Origin: Quillaja saponaria
Taxonomy: Eukaryota; Streptophyta; Magnoliopsida; Fabales; Quillajaceae
Direction of reading: 5' to 3'
Assembly: GCA_029379385.1 (NCBI GenBank)
Contig: CM055611.1
Coordinates: forward strand, 6,634,001 to 6,698,000
DNA: 64,000 nt
The notes under the pieces are model-generated. The model had not been told where the DNA came from. It saw only the letters and a program-made list of their open reading frames with translations, and did no database searches. Below, piece by piece: positions 25,047 through 35,914 of this stretch (position 1 is the first letter of the stretch; the number at the start of each line of letters is the position of its first letter). Both the position numbers and the translations under genes were made by a program.

Positions 25047-28000
25047 TATTATAACCCGATATTTTTATACGTACATTTTAAAAGGATTGCATGTAACTCG
25101 GTGAATGAATAATTGTATATATAAGTATACATAGAATGAAAGAATTTAATTCTATAACTTTATTGGTTGACATGGAGATTGAAAAATTAAATTGAATAAA
25201 TTTTATGGAAAAGTAGAATAAGTATGTGGAAGTAAATAAATTAGAAAACTATTATATATATATATTATTTATTTAAGGTTAATATCCACCACTAAGTTAA
25301 CTTTTGGACTTTGACTTGGGCATTAACTCCTTTGTCTCTTTTCTCCTTGTTTCAACTTAGCACCACCGACTTCATCCTTCCATTTCTTTCCACCGAATAG
25401 TTTATTCTATTTTGTCATGCATCTGTTTTTCTCATCCACCACAAGCTTCTTGAAGTCAAGGAATTTGGCCATGTATCTCTTGATTGGTGTGGCTAATGTT
25501 GCCGTGAGAAAGTTTGCTTTAGGTTTTAGGTTTTTTTTTTTTTTTTTTTCATTTAGCTGCTGTCCAAGATAGCTTTTGTTGGGCTGAAGTAATTCCTCTT
25601 ATTGCTGTGAAGTTTCTTATGTTGATTGAGGTAATTTTTTCTCTTTTCTTGGTCTTGTGTTGGTATCTTACAAGTGGAAAAATGTATGAGGTTTGATTTA
25701 TTGTCACCCAGTTGCCGAAGGGTTTTTGCTCTGTTTTAGGGGTCAACAACTCGGTGATCCATGGGTCACTGGTTGTTGATCTTTCCTTGAAAATTCAACT
25801 AGCCTAACATCTTTTTCTTTCTCCTAATGTCCAAGAGAATCATCAAAAATTGCTACAATCAAAAGGGAAGGTTGCAACCCTATTTTAGTACTTGGTTAAT
25901 AAGGTTGCTTAGGAAGGGGACAGTTTGTTTTAGGCTGGAAATTAGGATAGCCATGCATGAGGCAGCAACTTGATTTTGCAGGAATTTTAAATTCCAACCC
26001 CTTACTAGTGAGTTGAGTCACCTTAGCATCTTTTCCTTTCTCCCCTAGAGCTAAGGTAGGAAGCTTGGATGGTGGAAGTTGTGATGAGTAGGACTACCCT
26101 GTTTTGCAAGGCTGACCGTGTAAGGCTTTGGTGTTAGTCAAAGGATGGAAAGATGATTTTGAGGTGTTAGAGAGAGTTGGCAATAAGGGTTAAATGTTGG
26201 AGTTTTATTGAATTAAAATCTTGATTTAGTTAAGTTAGTTGCAATTCTTTTAAGTCTAACTAGAAATGAAAAGTGAATAATTAGTAAGTTGGAAACAATG
26301 TAAATAAAAAGGGAATGAGTTGGAATAAAATTATACAAAAAGTGGAAGTGAATAGTCTAAGTTTTTAATTAAATTTAAATAATGAATTTAATTTGAATTC
26401 CATGGTTGTAACATGAATAAAATAAAAATGAATGAATGAGGTTACATCTCTAGGGTGTAAGAATCAACATATATAATTATATGTTCAAGGAATTTAAATG
26501 TACTTTTAAGATAATCAGTAAAAGGTTTAAAAAGGAATTAGTTTCCAAATAGGGTTTTAAGTTACATATGTAAGTTTCAATTGTTAAATAGCTAATTAGG
26601 AAACTTAATATTGAACTAATTAACTTTATTTTAAGTTATTTGGATAAAGGGTAAGAGGACTTAATTCTCAAGAAACATGTTTGGTGTAATTATGTAGGAT
26701 TAAGGAATCATGAAAAGAATGGATATGGATTTGAGTGGTTATTGAAAATGAAAGACAGGGCAGACTTTATAAGTTAGAGAAATTCAAGTATTTCGAGTAT
26801 TTTTGGGACTGAATTAAATTAAGAGTTCTAAAGAGAAAATGTATCTTAGGATCTTGAGATTATATTTGGAAAATTTCATAACTTGGTTTTGAGTATATTA
26901 ATCGTTAGAGTCTTAGAGATATTGGATTGAGGCTAGGTCCATACAAGATTTTTAATGAGCTTTAGTCGGTCCAAGAAACTTTGTTGTAGGTGGTGGTTTG
27001 AATTAGCCTAGGACCTCTTAATAAAAGTTGTTCCTAACATCTTGATAAGCTAGATTGGAAAGTTTCGTAATTTAATTCCCAAGTATGAGAATTCTATAAG
27101 CATTTGAGTCAAAGGTTGGCAACCAAGAATTTTACGAGAAGCTCTGTTTTTGTCCATGCAAGGAATTAAGTAGGTTCACAACTGTTTTTAAGAGAAGTTA
27201 CTAAATAACAATTAAACTTAGTTTTGTTGAATTTAGTTAAGTATGTAAGTTGAAAACAAACCTATGTCCAAGGGAGATTGTGGAAATGCCTAGAAAGAGT
27301 AAACTAAAAATAAATACTTGAAACTTAATAATTCTAAATTCTTGTAATTAAAAGATTTTAATTTATAAAATTGATGAACTTAATAATACTTGAAAAATGC
27401 AATTGCAACTTCAGGAAAGTGTTATGGAATCAACGAATACTCGTGAACGCGGGAGCAAGTGACGAATGAAATCAATAAATCTGTAAGTGGTTAATTGTTG
27501 CCTTTAGGGGCTAAATTATTATGTGTATTTAAATATTTTAGTGAGTATTTTAATCATGCTTGTTTGAAATTGTTTATGGTTGAGAAGGGCCAACAAATTG
27601 AAATTTTTTTGAGAAAGTGAAATGATTTTTATTCCCAAAATTGAGATCCAGGTGCACCTAGGATATGTTGACTTGAAATTTTGAGATATTCTGATTCTGA
27701 TAAATGTTTTTAAAAATTTGAGTACCCAGTCCTGATGGGATGGATTATGTATGGAGATTAATCTATTGTGCGAGCGCGTAAATGCTCGGTAGGGGGGTGA
27801 TATTGTTGTGCGTGGCTGAGTTACTCGTTGGCCTTTTATTTGCTTAGTATGTTATAATTGCTCTGATTAATTTTTGATCATATGAATCATGTAAGTTGTG
27901 AATTTATGACTAATACTAATGTGTGACGAATACCAATGTGTGATTTAGAATTAAGACATAAACATTGGAACCTAATATTAATTGATTATATATGTTATAT

Positions 28001-28392
28001 GCTTGTGTTGAGTGATGCTAATACCCTTTAGGTACGTTTTTCTCACTCACTGAGTTTGTATGACTCATTCCTTTCTTGTTGATAAATTTTTTTTTTTTTT
28101 TTTTTTGTGACAAGATTTCAAGGCACTACAATTATAGATATTGGGCTTGCCGAATGTTTGGCGACAAGGTATATTCAGAATCTCATACTTGAGGTCAAGA
28201 ATGAAGGTTTGTAGTCACACTAGAGCTGTGGGGTATCTGGTCTAATGTTGTATAATAGTTTAGTTATTTGTTATTGCTTCAGTACCCAAATTTTTACAGT
28301 TACTTTGATTTTTAATAAAATTTATAGTCAAAAGTCATGGGTAATTAGTTGTGGTAAGTCAAGGTTATGAAAGCTTGGCTATCTAATCCAAA
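25047..28392 (+). mobile_element. LTR, 3.7-kb family, copy d, 3'-truncated
   Basis: Starts TATTATAACCCG (one base from TGTTATAACCC) and runs through the family landmarks: conserved hairpin variant near 28043 and GGGCTTGCCGAATG near 28142. It stops short of the terminal GGGGTGTGACA: around 28390 the sequence switches abruptly to the boundary segment F that starts tandem unit A. The truncation therefore marks the left breakpoint of the duplicated region. Confidence 0.75.
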
Positions 28393-28598
28393 GTTAATCT
28401 CAATATTATGTGAAACTTCAAAGTAGACACAGGTGGATTCCTCCAATTAGGCTCCATTAATTATGCCCTAGGAGTCCAGGCACCAACAGTAGTAATCAGG
28501 CCTTGAAATTTCTAACATTTGATCTCTAGACCCTGCTAATTGATAGCTTCCTGCAAATTAAGTGAACTAGAGAAAGCTAAGGAGATTTGAAATTGTAT
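28393..28598. repeat. Boundary segment F, copy A
   Basis: 206-bp segment starting GTTAATCTCAATATTATG and ending in TGTAT directly before an LTR start. Nearly identical copies lie at 35556-35760 and 45568-45772. Confidence 0.9.
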
Positions 28599-29769
28599 TG
28601 TTATAACCCCGTTAATATTTCGTTTTAACAACTTTGTGTGTAAATTTGGTATATAGGTGAATCAATAATAAGTAAAAATAAAAAATAAAGCTAAAATAAA
28701 TAAATATATATACGTGTATAATATAATAATAATTATTCACCATGTACTTGAAACTTCATAATTCTAGATTCTTGTAATTAAAAGATTATAATTTATAAAA
28801 TTGATGAACTTAACAATACTTGAAAAATGCAATTGCAACTTCGGAAAGTGTTACGGAATTAACGATACTCATAAACGCGGGAGCATGTGATGAATGAAAT
28901 CAATAAATTGGTGAGTGGTTAATTGTTATCATTGGGGGCTAGATTATTATGTGTATTTAAATAAATGTGCAAGTGCAATATTTCAGTGAGTATTTGAATC
29001 ATGCTTGTTGAAATTGTTTGTGGTTAATAAGGGCTAACAAATTGAAATTTTTCTGAGAAATTGAAATCTTGAAATTGAGATCCAGGTGCACCTAGGATAT
29101 GTTAACTTGAAATTTTGAGATATTTTGATTCTGATAAATGTTTTTAAAAGTTTGAGTGCTCAGCCCCGATGGGATGAATTATGTACGGAGATTAATTTGC
29201 TGTGCGGGCAAGTAATTGCCTAGTGAGGAGTGATAATGTTGTGCAGGGCTGAGTTACTCGTTGGCCCTTTATTTGATTGGTATGTTATGATTGCTTTGAT
29301 TAATTTGTGATCATATGAATCATGTAAGTTGAGAATTTATGACGAATACCAATGTGTGATTTAGAATTAAGACATGAACATTGGTTCCTGATATTAATTG
29401 ACTAAATATGTTATATACTTGTTTTGAGTGATGCTAGTACAATTTGGATACGTTTTTGCCACTCACTGAGTCCATAGGACTCATCCCTCTCTTGTTGATA
29501 ATTTCTTTTTGTGACAAGATTTCAAGGGACTACAATTATCGATATTGGGCTTGCCGAATATTTGGTGACAAGGTATATTCAGAATCTCATACTTGAGGTC
29601 AAGGATGAAGGTTTGTAGTCACGCTAGAGCTGTGGGGTATCTAGTCTCATGTTATATAGAAGTTTAGTTATTTGTTATTGTTTCAGTACCCAAATTTTTA
29701 CAATTATTTCAATTTTTATAAAATTTGTTTTTATGTATTAGTTTAGTCAAAAGTCCAAGGTAATTGTCC
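28599..29769 (+). mobile_element. Shortened family LTR in unit A
   Basis: Begins TGTTATAACCCCGTTAATAT after TGTAT. After about 130 bp it jumps to the distal part of the family sequence, so about 2.4 kb of the usual LTR is missing; unit B has the same jump. It ends without GGGGTGTGACA: at about 29770 it joins the U4 upstream region through an AATT microhomology, so its last roughly 130 bp and flank are deleted. Confidence 0.8.
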
Positions 29770-29822
29770 CATTCCAAACAACAAAATGCAAAGATGGGGA
29801 CAGTATAATTAATTTCTTCAAA

Positions 29823-29874
29823 GTCACACATTGGTTTTTAAGAAGGGCCAAATAGTTCAAGCTGCATATAAAAG
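29823..29874 (+). promoter_or_regulatory. U4 promoter (USE and TATA), unit A
   Basis: USE-like GTCACACATTG at 29823-29833 (consensus RTCCCACATCG, two differences) and TATAAAAG at 29867-29874, separated by 33 nt. This spacing is the one that specifies RNA polymerase II at plant snRNA genes. The RNA starts 32 nt after the first T of the TATA box, as at the U2 genes. Confidence 0.85.
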
Positions 29875-29898
29875 AGGCGTGAGGTGCTTAACATTATC

Positions 29899-30050
29899 AT
29901 CTTTGCGCTTGGGGCAATGACAGCAGCTAGTGAGGTACTAACCGAGGCGCGTCTATTGCTGGTTGAAAATTATTTCCAAAACCCCTCTTAGGCGGGTTTT
30001 GCTCAGGCCTTTGAGAATTGCTGGAAGGGCTCCCTCTGGGGCAAAGCCCT
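29899..30050 (+). ncRNA. U4: U4 spliceosomal snRNA, unit A
   Basis: U4 pairs with U6 in the U4/U6.U5 tri-snRNP and keeps U6 inactive until spliceosome activation. The 5' end ATCTTTGCGCTTGGGGC is the U6-pairing stem II strand. It is followed by the 5' stem-loop with AACCGAGGCGCG...TATTGCTGGTT, which forms the kink-turn bound by the 15.5K/SNU13 protein, then the TTGAAAATTATTTCCAAA region. Near the 3' end a degenerate Sm-type site (GAATTGCTGG) precedes a terminal stem-loop formed by AGGGCT and AGCCCT. Length about 152 nt fits plant U4. Differences from other plant U4 RNAs are moderate. The 3' end is set from the stem-loop and may be off by a few bases. Confidence 0.88.
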
Positions 30051-30776
30051 ATAATTCTTGGTTTAAAATTTTATTTTTTTCCCAATGTGTTTTTGTAAGA
30101 ATCTTGATCCTGATGCTTAAGCAAGTTGCCCACAACGATTCACATGAACCTGATGTTGCATATTAATTTCTTACCACTTATTCCTTCTTGCAATTAGTTC
30201 AATGCTAATTTTTCTTGACTGCGGAATGTGAAAAATGAATGAGCATCTCAGAAAAATATTTTCTGTATGAATATAGTTAATGGAGAATAGATGGTATAAA
30301 TAAAAAGTACTTATGAAGGATTGACATAGACCTTACCAATACCATTTTATGTCAGTCAATGAAAGATGTTTAGAATGATTCTACAAAATTTAAGCCGATC
30401 ATCGGTTTGACTGCAGAAACATTAACAGACAGTATATGTAATTAGTACACCAGATAGTAGTATCAAGGACAAGAAGACTACATAGCACGCATTCTTAATT
30501 AGGACCATAGAATTAGGATTCATGTGAGTAAAAGGCAGTTTAGCAGCACACTATGATTCATAGTCAATGGTTGGGGGAACAACATAAAAGCAAAGTGTGC
30601 CTCTGCAACTAAGGGGAATGATTTTTTATAAATAGGAATTAGGATATGAATCTGAATTAACAAAGGGCTGGCTGACCAGTTAGAATTGAACAAAAGCTAC
30701 ACTTCCCAGCAAGGGATAACGAAGAAGGGAGAGATACGCATCTCTACTTGATCACAGCAAAGTTTCTTGCTCACTA
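30051..30776. other. U4-U2 intergenic spacer, unit A
   Basis: About 0.73 kb without a gene. Its last 120 bp are related to the DNA upstream of the U2 pseudogene (about 31450-31560), which shows that the pseudogene arose by duplicating the U2 gene together with its upstream region. The spacer in unit B is nearly identical. Confidence 0.7.
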
Positions 30777-30828
30777 GTCCCACATTGACAAAGTAAGATA
30801 CAACTAAAGCATAGCACTTATATAAAAA
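30777..30828 (+). promoter_or_regulatory. U2 promoter (USE and TATA), unit A
   Basis: USE GTCCCACATTG at 30777-30787 (one difference from RTCCCACATCG) and TATAAAAA at 30821-30828, again 33 nt apart, the Pol II arrangement. Transcription start is 32 nt downstream of the TATA box. Confidence 0.92.
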
Positions 30829-30852
30829 CGAAGCTCAGCCTAAGTTTAAAGC

Positions 30853-31050
30853 ATACCTTTCTCGGCCTTTTGGCTAAGATCAAGTGTAGTATCTGTTCTT
30901 ATCAGTTTAATATCTGATATGTGAGTCAATGACTCACACGATATTAAATTAATTTTTTTAGGGGAAGGCTCATCTCAATAGCTTGCTATTGGGGTCTTCA
31001 AGCGTCGCCTATGCGTTGCACTATAGCATTGGCCTGGCGCACCCCACCAA
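30853..31050 (+). ncRNA. U2: U2 spliceosomal snRNA, unit A
   Basis: U2 binds the intron branch point and pairs with U6. The 5' half is canonical: ATACCTTTCTCGGCC, the U6-pairing TTTGGCTAAGATCAAG and the branch-point recognition box GTAGTA. Stem IIa is GTGAGTCA/TGACTCAC, fully paired although changed from the usual GTGGGCC form. The Sm site is AATTTTTTTAG. The 3' stem CAATAG-CTTG-CTATTG is perfectly paired, and stem-loop IV keeps GCGTTGCACTATAGC, ending GCGCACCCCACCAA. Length of about 198 nt matches plant U2 (about 196). A 3'-box-like AGTTTCAAG follows. Identical to the copy at 39311. A functional gene is likely. Confidence 0.96.
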
Positions 31051-31982
31051 ACCAAGTTTCAAGTTTTTGGTTTCTGGCCTCTATAATTGTAGAGAGCTAA
31101 GCATGTTTGAATATTCAACACTTTCAAGGAATTGATTGATCACCTACATGGTTTACTAAATCATGATTATTACGAAGAAAACTTTATTATTAAGCTAATC
31201 AAACATTGAATTCCCTTTTGCATTAAAATTTAGCACTCCTTACAAAAATATGAATTGGATGCTAATAAATTCCAAAAGATAACCACTATGTTGTATGCCT
31301 ATATTATAATATATAGCCCAATATGAACATGGTTCTAAGCAACAAATTCAGATGATTAAAGGAAGTTTAAGAGATAAACACAAAAAGTAAACCTGGTGGA
31401 TTATATTCTGCCTCTTATATTTCTCTTTCTTATGAGGGACAGATATTTTAAAAATAAGATATGAAAACCTGCATTAACAAGGCCTTGCTGTATGGTTAAG
31501 ATAGAAAGGATCAGCATCACCGACATGAGATAAAGAAAGAAGAGATACCCAAGTCAACTTGACCACAACTGTGAATTACTTCTGCCTTGCTCTGCCTATT
31601 TTGAATTGCAGACTACGTCATAAGCTACATTTGTCAAAGCTTATAAGGACTTTTGTCCATTTTCTTTTGCAATTGCAATACATACAATCACAACCCCTCA
31701 ATGGTCTATTAGTAGCAACCCAACTTTCCTTAGCAACTGAATGTTTAGCATATGCAGAAAGGTCTTACCAGGCCATCCTTTCAAGTGGTGGAGTTTCTCT
31801 TTCTATGGTTTTTCTCTCTCTTGTTGCTAGAGCCGTCCATTTCTTGTTGAGGCCATTTCCTCTACAGTCACTGTAGTTTTACTAGTGCTTACTAGTAGAT
31901 GGTTCTTCAGGAGGTGTGAGGTGTCCGGCTCTTGCTTTTGTTCCCCAGTTGTTAGTTGTTCTATGTGACAGTCATGTCGTTA
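31051..31982. other. Region between U2 and U2 pseudogene, unit A
   Basis: No gene recognised. Part (about 31440-31560) is a diverged copy of the U2 upstream DNA; the following roughly 420 bp are an insertion between it and the pseudogene USE, of unknown origin. Confidence 0.6.
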
Positions 31983-32113
31983 CTCCCACATTCGTAAACT
32001 AAGATACAACTAAAGCATGGCACCTGTATAAAAGTTGAGTCTATGTTAAAAGCATACTTTCACGGTCTTTTGGTTAAGGTTAAGTGTAATATTTGTTTTT
32101 ATCAGATATGTGA
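31983..32113 (+). pseudogene. Truncated U2 snRNA pseudogene with promoter, unit A
   Basis: USE-like CTCCCACATTC (31983-31993) and TATAAAAG (32027-32034) keep the 33-nt spacing. The RNA part (32054-32113) covers only the first third of U2, lacks about 11 nt around the branch-recognition loop end, and then runs into AT-rich DNA. The branch box GTAGTA has become GTAATA. Six changes shared with the unit B copy are all C to T or G to A. It cannot make a working U2 and has lost the Sm site. Confidence 0.9.
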
Positions 32114-33340
32114 ATTTTTAATTTAAAAATAAATTTTTTGTTATATAAATTTTCAATTGTATTTTTTTATTATGTATATATCTTTTCAATTTAAGCAAAA
32201 ATATAATAATTTTAATTTTAATTAATATTAATTGATAATTTGATTTTAATATAGATTTGTTCTAATTTTTTTTAATAATTGATTAGTGCTAATAATATTT
32301 TGAGTAATTTTTGTTTATAAAGAGACACACTAAATTAAGTTTATTCATATTTTTGTAAATAAAATGAGTAAATTAAGAATTTTTTATCTAACAATAAATA
32401 TTTTCAAAATTGTGAAAATGAGATAATTAACTCATTAGAGACGTGACAGAATTAGTGGGTATTTTGAAAAAAAATGATATAATTTAATACAGAGAATTAA
32501 TGAGTGATATGGAAAAATGATGTGTTAAAATATTAGATACGTTCATTAATAATGTGTCAATACCATATTCTTTTAATTTTCAATTATCAATTTTATTATA
32601 TTTTATAGACTAGTATGAACCCTATCTCAATTAAATGCACAAATTAATTTATTTATTATTTCAAGTTATTCAAAAACTTTATCATTTTTTATAAAATTAA
32701 TAATACTAACGAGATTATTAGTTTTTTTGTTTTTATCTTTATTATTTTATACTAACATAATCTTTTTAAATTATTTATTTCTAAAAAGTGATGGTATGAG
32801 TATTATTTAAATTGTAATAATATATCAAAAACTATATATAAATGATATTGTTATATTTTAGTTATGTAAGATCTATATATTTTAGTTATGCAAGATCTAT
32901 ATCAACAAATTATCTCCTCCAAACTATTAAGAGTACGAGTTGATATTACACTACATCTTAGTAACATCAAAATATATATCTCCTCTAAGATAAAATTAAG
33001 AAACAATATTAATAACATAATCAAATTACGTAGATAAATATGAGATGCCTAGTCATATACCACATAATACAATAGTGACACGTGACATCAACATTCTCAG
33101 CATCTTCAAATTCCAATCTCCAACACGATTGGCATTCCCTTTCCAAATTAGTTTCATTCGCATCCATGATAATCAATAAGAATTTTTTTTTAAAAAAATT
33201 AATAATTAAACTTGAAACAAACGACTAAGTGAACGTTATTGGAAAAAAAAAATCACATAGTAAACAAAATAAATATTATAATTTTTCAGTGGAATAAGAC
33301 AACAGCATAAGGAAAGTTCCCAACAAAAATGGTTAACTAA
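32114..33340. other. AT-rich region, unit A, no gene seen
   Basis: Very AT-rich, nearly matched in unit B (40564-41800) with small indels. An ACGT-core motif (CACGTG near 33080; CACGTGGC in unit B near 41542) is present, but no gene follows that I can support. Confidence 0.5.
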
Positions 33341-33346
33341 TAAGAA

Positions 33347-33520
33347 AGTTTAGTAAGGTTAAACTCCAGCCTGCTAATCAGTAAAATAATATCAATTTCT
33401 TACCAATTTCTGATTTTTATCTGGAATAAAAAATTGTGATCAACCTTACTAAACTTCAATTGGTAAGAAAAATTTTTCAACACCAGCCTGCTAATCAGTG
33501 TTTTAAGGGCACTGATTAGC
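33347..33520. repeat. Small structured repeat with hairpins, unit A
   Basis: AAGTTTAGTAAGGTT (33347-33361) is repeated inverted as AACCTTACTAAACTT (33442-33456). CCAGCCTGCTAATCAGT occurs twice directly (33367 and 33484). GCTAATCAGTG (33490-33500) forms a perfect 11-bp hairpin with CACTGATTAGC (33510-33520), loop 9 nt. The unit B copy (about 41812-41985) has one mismatch in the last stem. Could be a decayed MITE. Confidence 0.6.
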
Positions 33521-34348
33521 ACAAAAATAGTTGAATTTTGATTAATTTTTTTCTTACCAATCTCAAATTTTGAATTGGAATTGGGAGAAATTGTGGGTAA
33601 CCTAGGCTCTTGGAGTTGTAGAGGTATAGATATTGAGATCTGATTGATTCAACATGAGAGCAAAGGAGAAGAAAGAATGGCAAACCTGCCTACTGTTGCG
33701 TAGCATAGGTTTCCTTTTACTTTTACGAAAAAAAAAAAACTTGAACAGTAAACAGTGTTGTTGGGGTTAGTGGGTGAATTGTTAAAATGCCACGTATCGC
33801 TTTTTTCCCAATGCTCTCAGGCTCAAGTACATTTACATTTTGACTCTGTTTGCATAGAAATAGAAATAGAAACATCAAACCGTTTGTGTAAATTTATTTA
33901 AGAATATGTCTTTTATGTTCATAACCTTCATTTTATTTTTCTCTCAATTTTTTGTCTATGCATGCCTTGTTATCACAAATCTAGAAATGTGAACCCATGT
34001 CTACCCAAAAAAAAAAAAAAAAAGAAATGTGAACCCAACCATATAGAGTAAATTGAAATGCTTAGGCATTTATTAACATTGATCATCCAAGAAATAATAA
34101 AAAATGTACAAAATGTGTTGTTAGTAGTAGCAAAAAAGATATTTCAGTTTTATTTTAAATGATCATGTTTGTACAATAATTTGCAAATTTGTTTTGCATT
34201 TAGTGGGAAGTCAAAAGTACTGATTATAAGAAGGAAATATTTGTATTCAACAGGAGAGGTCTATGACTTGAAGGTGCTCCAATCGAAATCAAAGAGGGGG
34301 TCTCTCTAGCTACTAATCACTTTCAGGTTCACTTCAACATCAGCAAAG
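33521..34348. other. No gene recognised; deletion joint of unit A at about 33806
   Basis: At about 33805-33812 a short T run joins sequences that in unit B are 1.5 kb apart (42267-43811). Confidence 0.6.
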
Positions 34349-34492
34349 ATGGAAGATGAGTTGCGAGTTTAGCGAGAGCAAATGCAACATCAACAACAGA
34401 TGCACCTGATGCAACAACAAATTGAGCAATTCCTGCAGCAAATGATGCAGTTAGGGACAGATGCACATTTTACTTCCAATGAAAGTGATTAG
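34349..34492 (+). pseudogene. Gln-rich gene fragment, unit A
   Basis: A 48-codon reading frame starting MEDELRV, then an in-frame TAG, then a Gln/Met-rich stretch with repeated MQQQ/QQM groups, ending in TSNESD before a TAG. The same frame and the same internal stop occur in unit B (44351-44494), so the stop predates the duplication. Such Q-rich tails occur in plant transposase-derived proteins and transcription factors; no family can be assigned. Confidence 0.4.
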
Positions 34493-35555
34493 CCAACTAA
34501 TATTCACCTTCCAATCCTATGCTCCAAATCATTTTAGTATTTTTTTTTTTTCAATTGGAAAGGAACTACATTCGTAGAGGTTCATGTCCAGTTGAGTTTG
34601 AGATGTAGGTTATAACAATTAGATTATGGATGCTAATTATAGATACCTTTCACATAATAGGATTTAAGCAATTCTTTTATCTGCTGGTTTTTTAGAGAAA
34701 ATTTCACCACCTCTGCATCTGGTTATTTGCTTTCTTGGCCTTCAAGTTGTTTACTTAGTTTTTTTAATAGGTGACATTTATTGCACGCACTTTAGTTCTT
34801 TTATTCTTTCAACACTATAGGTTTACTCTCTTAAACATATATAAACTACAAAAGTATTATTACAGTTTGAAGACAGAAATCTAGAACAATATTTTTTATA
34901 ATACTAGTTAATGTGTCATAAATTATATCAATAATTTACTTATTTGTAAAATTAAATACATGCTTTATTTTCAAAATTAAATTTAAGAAAGAAAGTTCAA
35001 TTCCACGAGGTTTAAAAGATACTTTATGATTCATCAAAGTATTGATAAAATAGAATTAGATATATAATTCTAAAACTATTAGGAAGCCACGAAACAAAAA
35101 ATAACAATTAGTATACTAATTATTAGGAAATTCAATTAACAATAGAATTTATTACTATTAGAACTTATTAAAAAAAATGTAATCTTATTACTCTTAGAAG
35201 GATTTTTAGAAATATGAGCTCAAGTCTTTGTTCTATTACCAGGTCATTGACTGGTTACAGATCTAGAAAGCCTCAACTACTCAATCTATTGCCATTAAAA
35301 GATTCTGTCATCAATTTACTTTTATATATAACATAGATAATGTTGAACAAAGTTATACAATTAACACTTAACATTCAACGATTAATGTTTAATAGGTACA
35401 ATTCAACACCATTTCACATGAATAGGTGGTACATGAATTTGGCTTCCATTTTAAGTTAAATAACTAATGCCTAGAGGATATATATACATTTTTAAAAAAT
35501 ATTTTATTGCTAACAAAATGCAAGGAAAAATCGATGTTCTTAATTATTTATCATA
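34493..35555. other. AT-rich tail of unit A
   Basis: No gene. It matches the tail of unit B (44495-45567) closely, and in both units leads into segment F. Confidence 0.6.
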
Positions 35556-35760
35556 GTTGATCTCAATATTATGTGAAACTTCAAAGTAGACTCAGGTGGA
35601 TTCCTCCAATTAGGCTCCATTAATTATGCCCTAGAGTCCAGGCACCAACAGTAGTAATCAGGCCTTGAAATTTCTAACATTTGATCTCTAGACCCTACTA
35701 ATTGATAGCTTCCTGCAAATTAAGTGAACTAGAGAAAGCTAAGGAGATTTGAAATTGTAT
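35556..35760. repeat. Boundary segment F, copy B
   Basis: Nearly identical to copies A and C; ends TGTAT immediately before the LTR. Confidence 0.9.
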
Positions 35761-35870
35761 TGTTATAACCCGTTAATATTTCGTTTTAACAAATTTGTGT
35801 CTAAATTTGGTATATTGATGAATCAATAATAAGTAAAAATAAAAAATAAAGCTAAAATGAATAAATATAA

Positions 35871-35914
<44 letters not shown>

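Larger units (their letters stand above)
28393..35555. repeat. Large tandem unit A (U4-U2 unit, 7.16 kb)
   Basis: Consists of segment F (28393-28598), a shortened family LTR (28599-29769), U4, U2, a U2 pseudogene, and a long AT-rich tail. Unit B (35556-45567) repeats the same order and is near-identical over the snRNA block. Segment F recurs at 35556 and 45568. Unit A lacks three 374-bp LTR repeats, the terminal part of the LTR, and a 1.5-kb segment, all present in unit B; these account for the 2.85-kb length difference. Confidence 0.9.

Noticed and set aside
29963..30166. A 67-codon open frame, repeated at 38421-38624
   Set aside because: It overlaps the U4 snRNA and its downstream DNA; conservation is explained by the RNA gene and the recent duplication.
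31559..31876. Open frames upstream of the U2 pseudogenes (also 40053-40435)
   Set aside because: Frames differ between the two units because of indels, and no protein family is recognisable; treated as chance frames.
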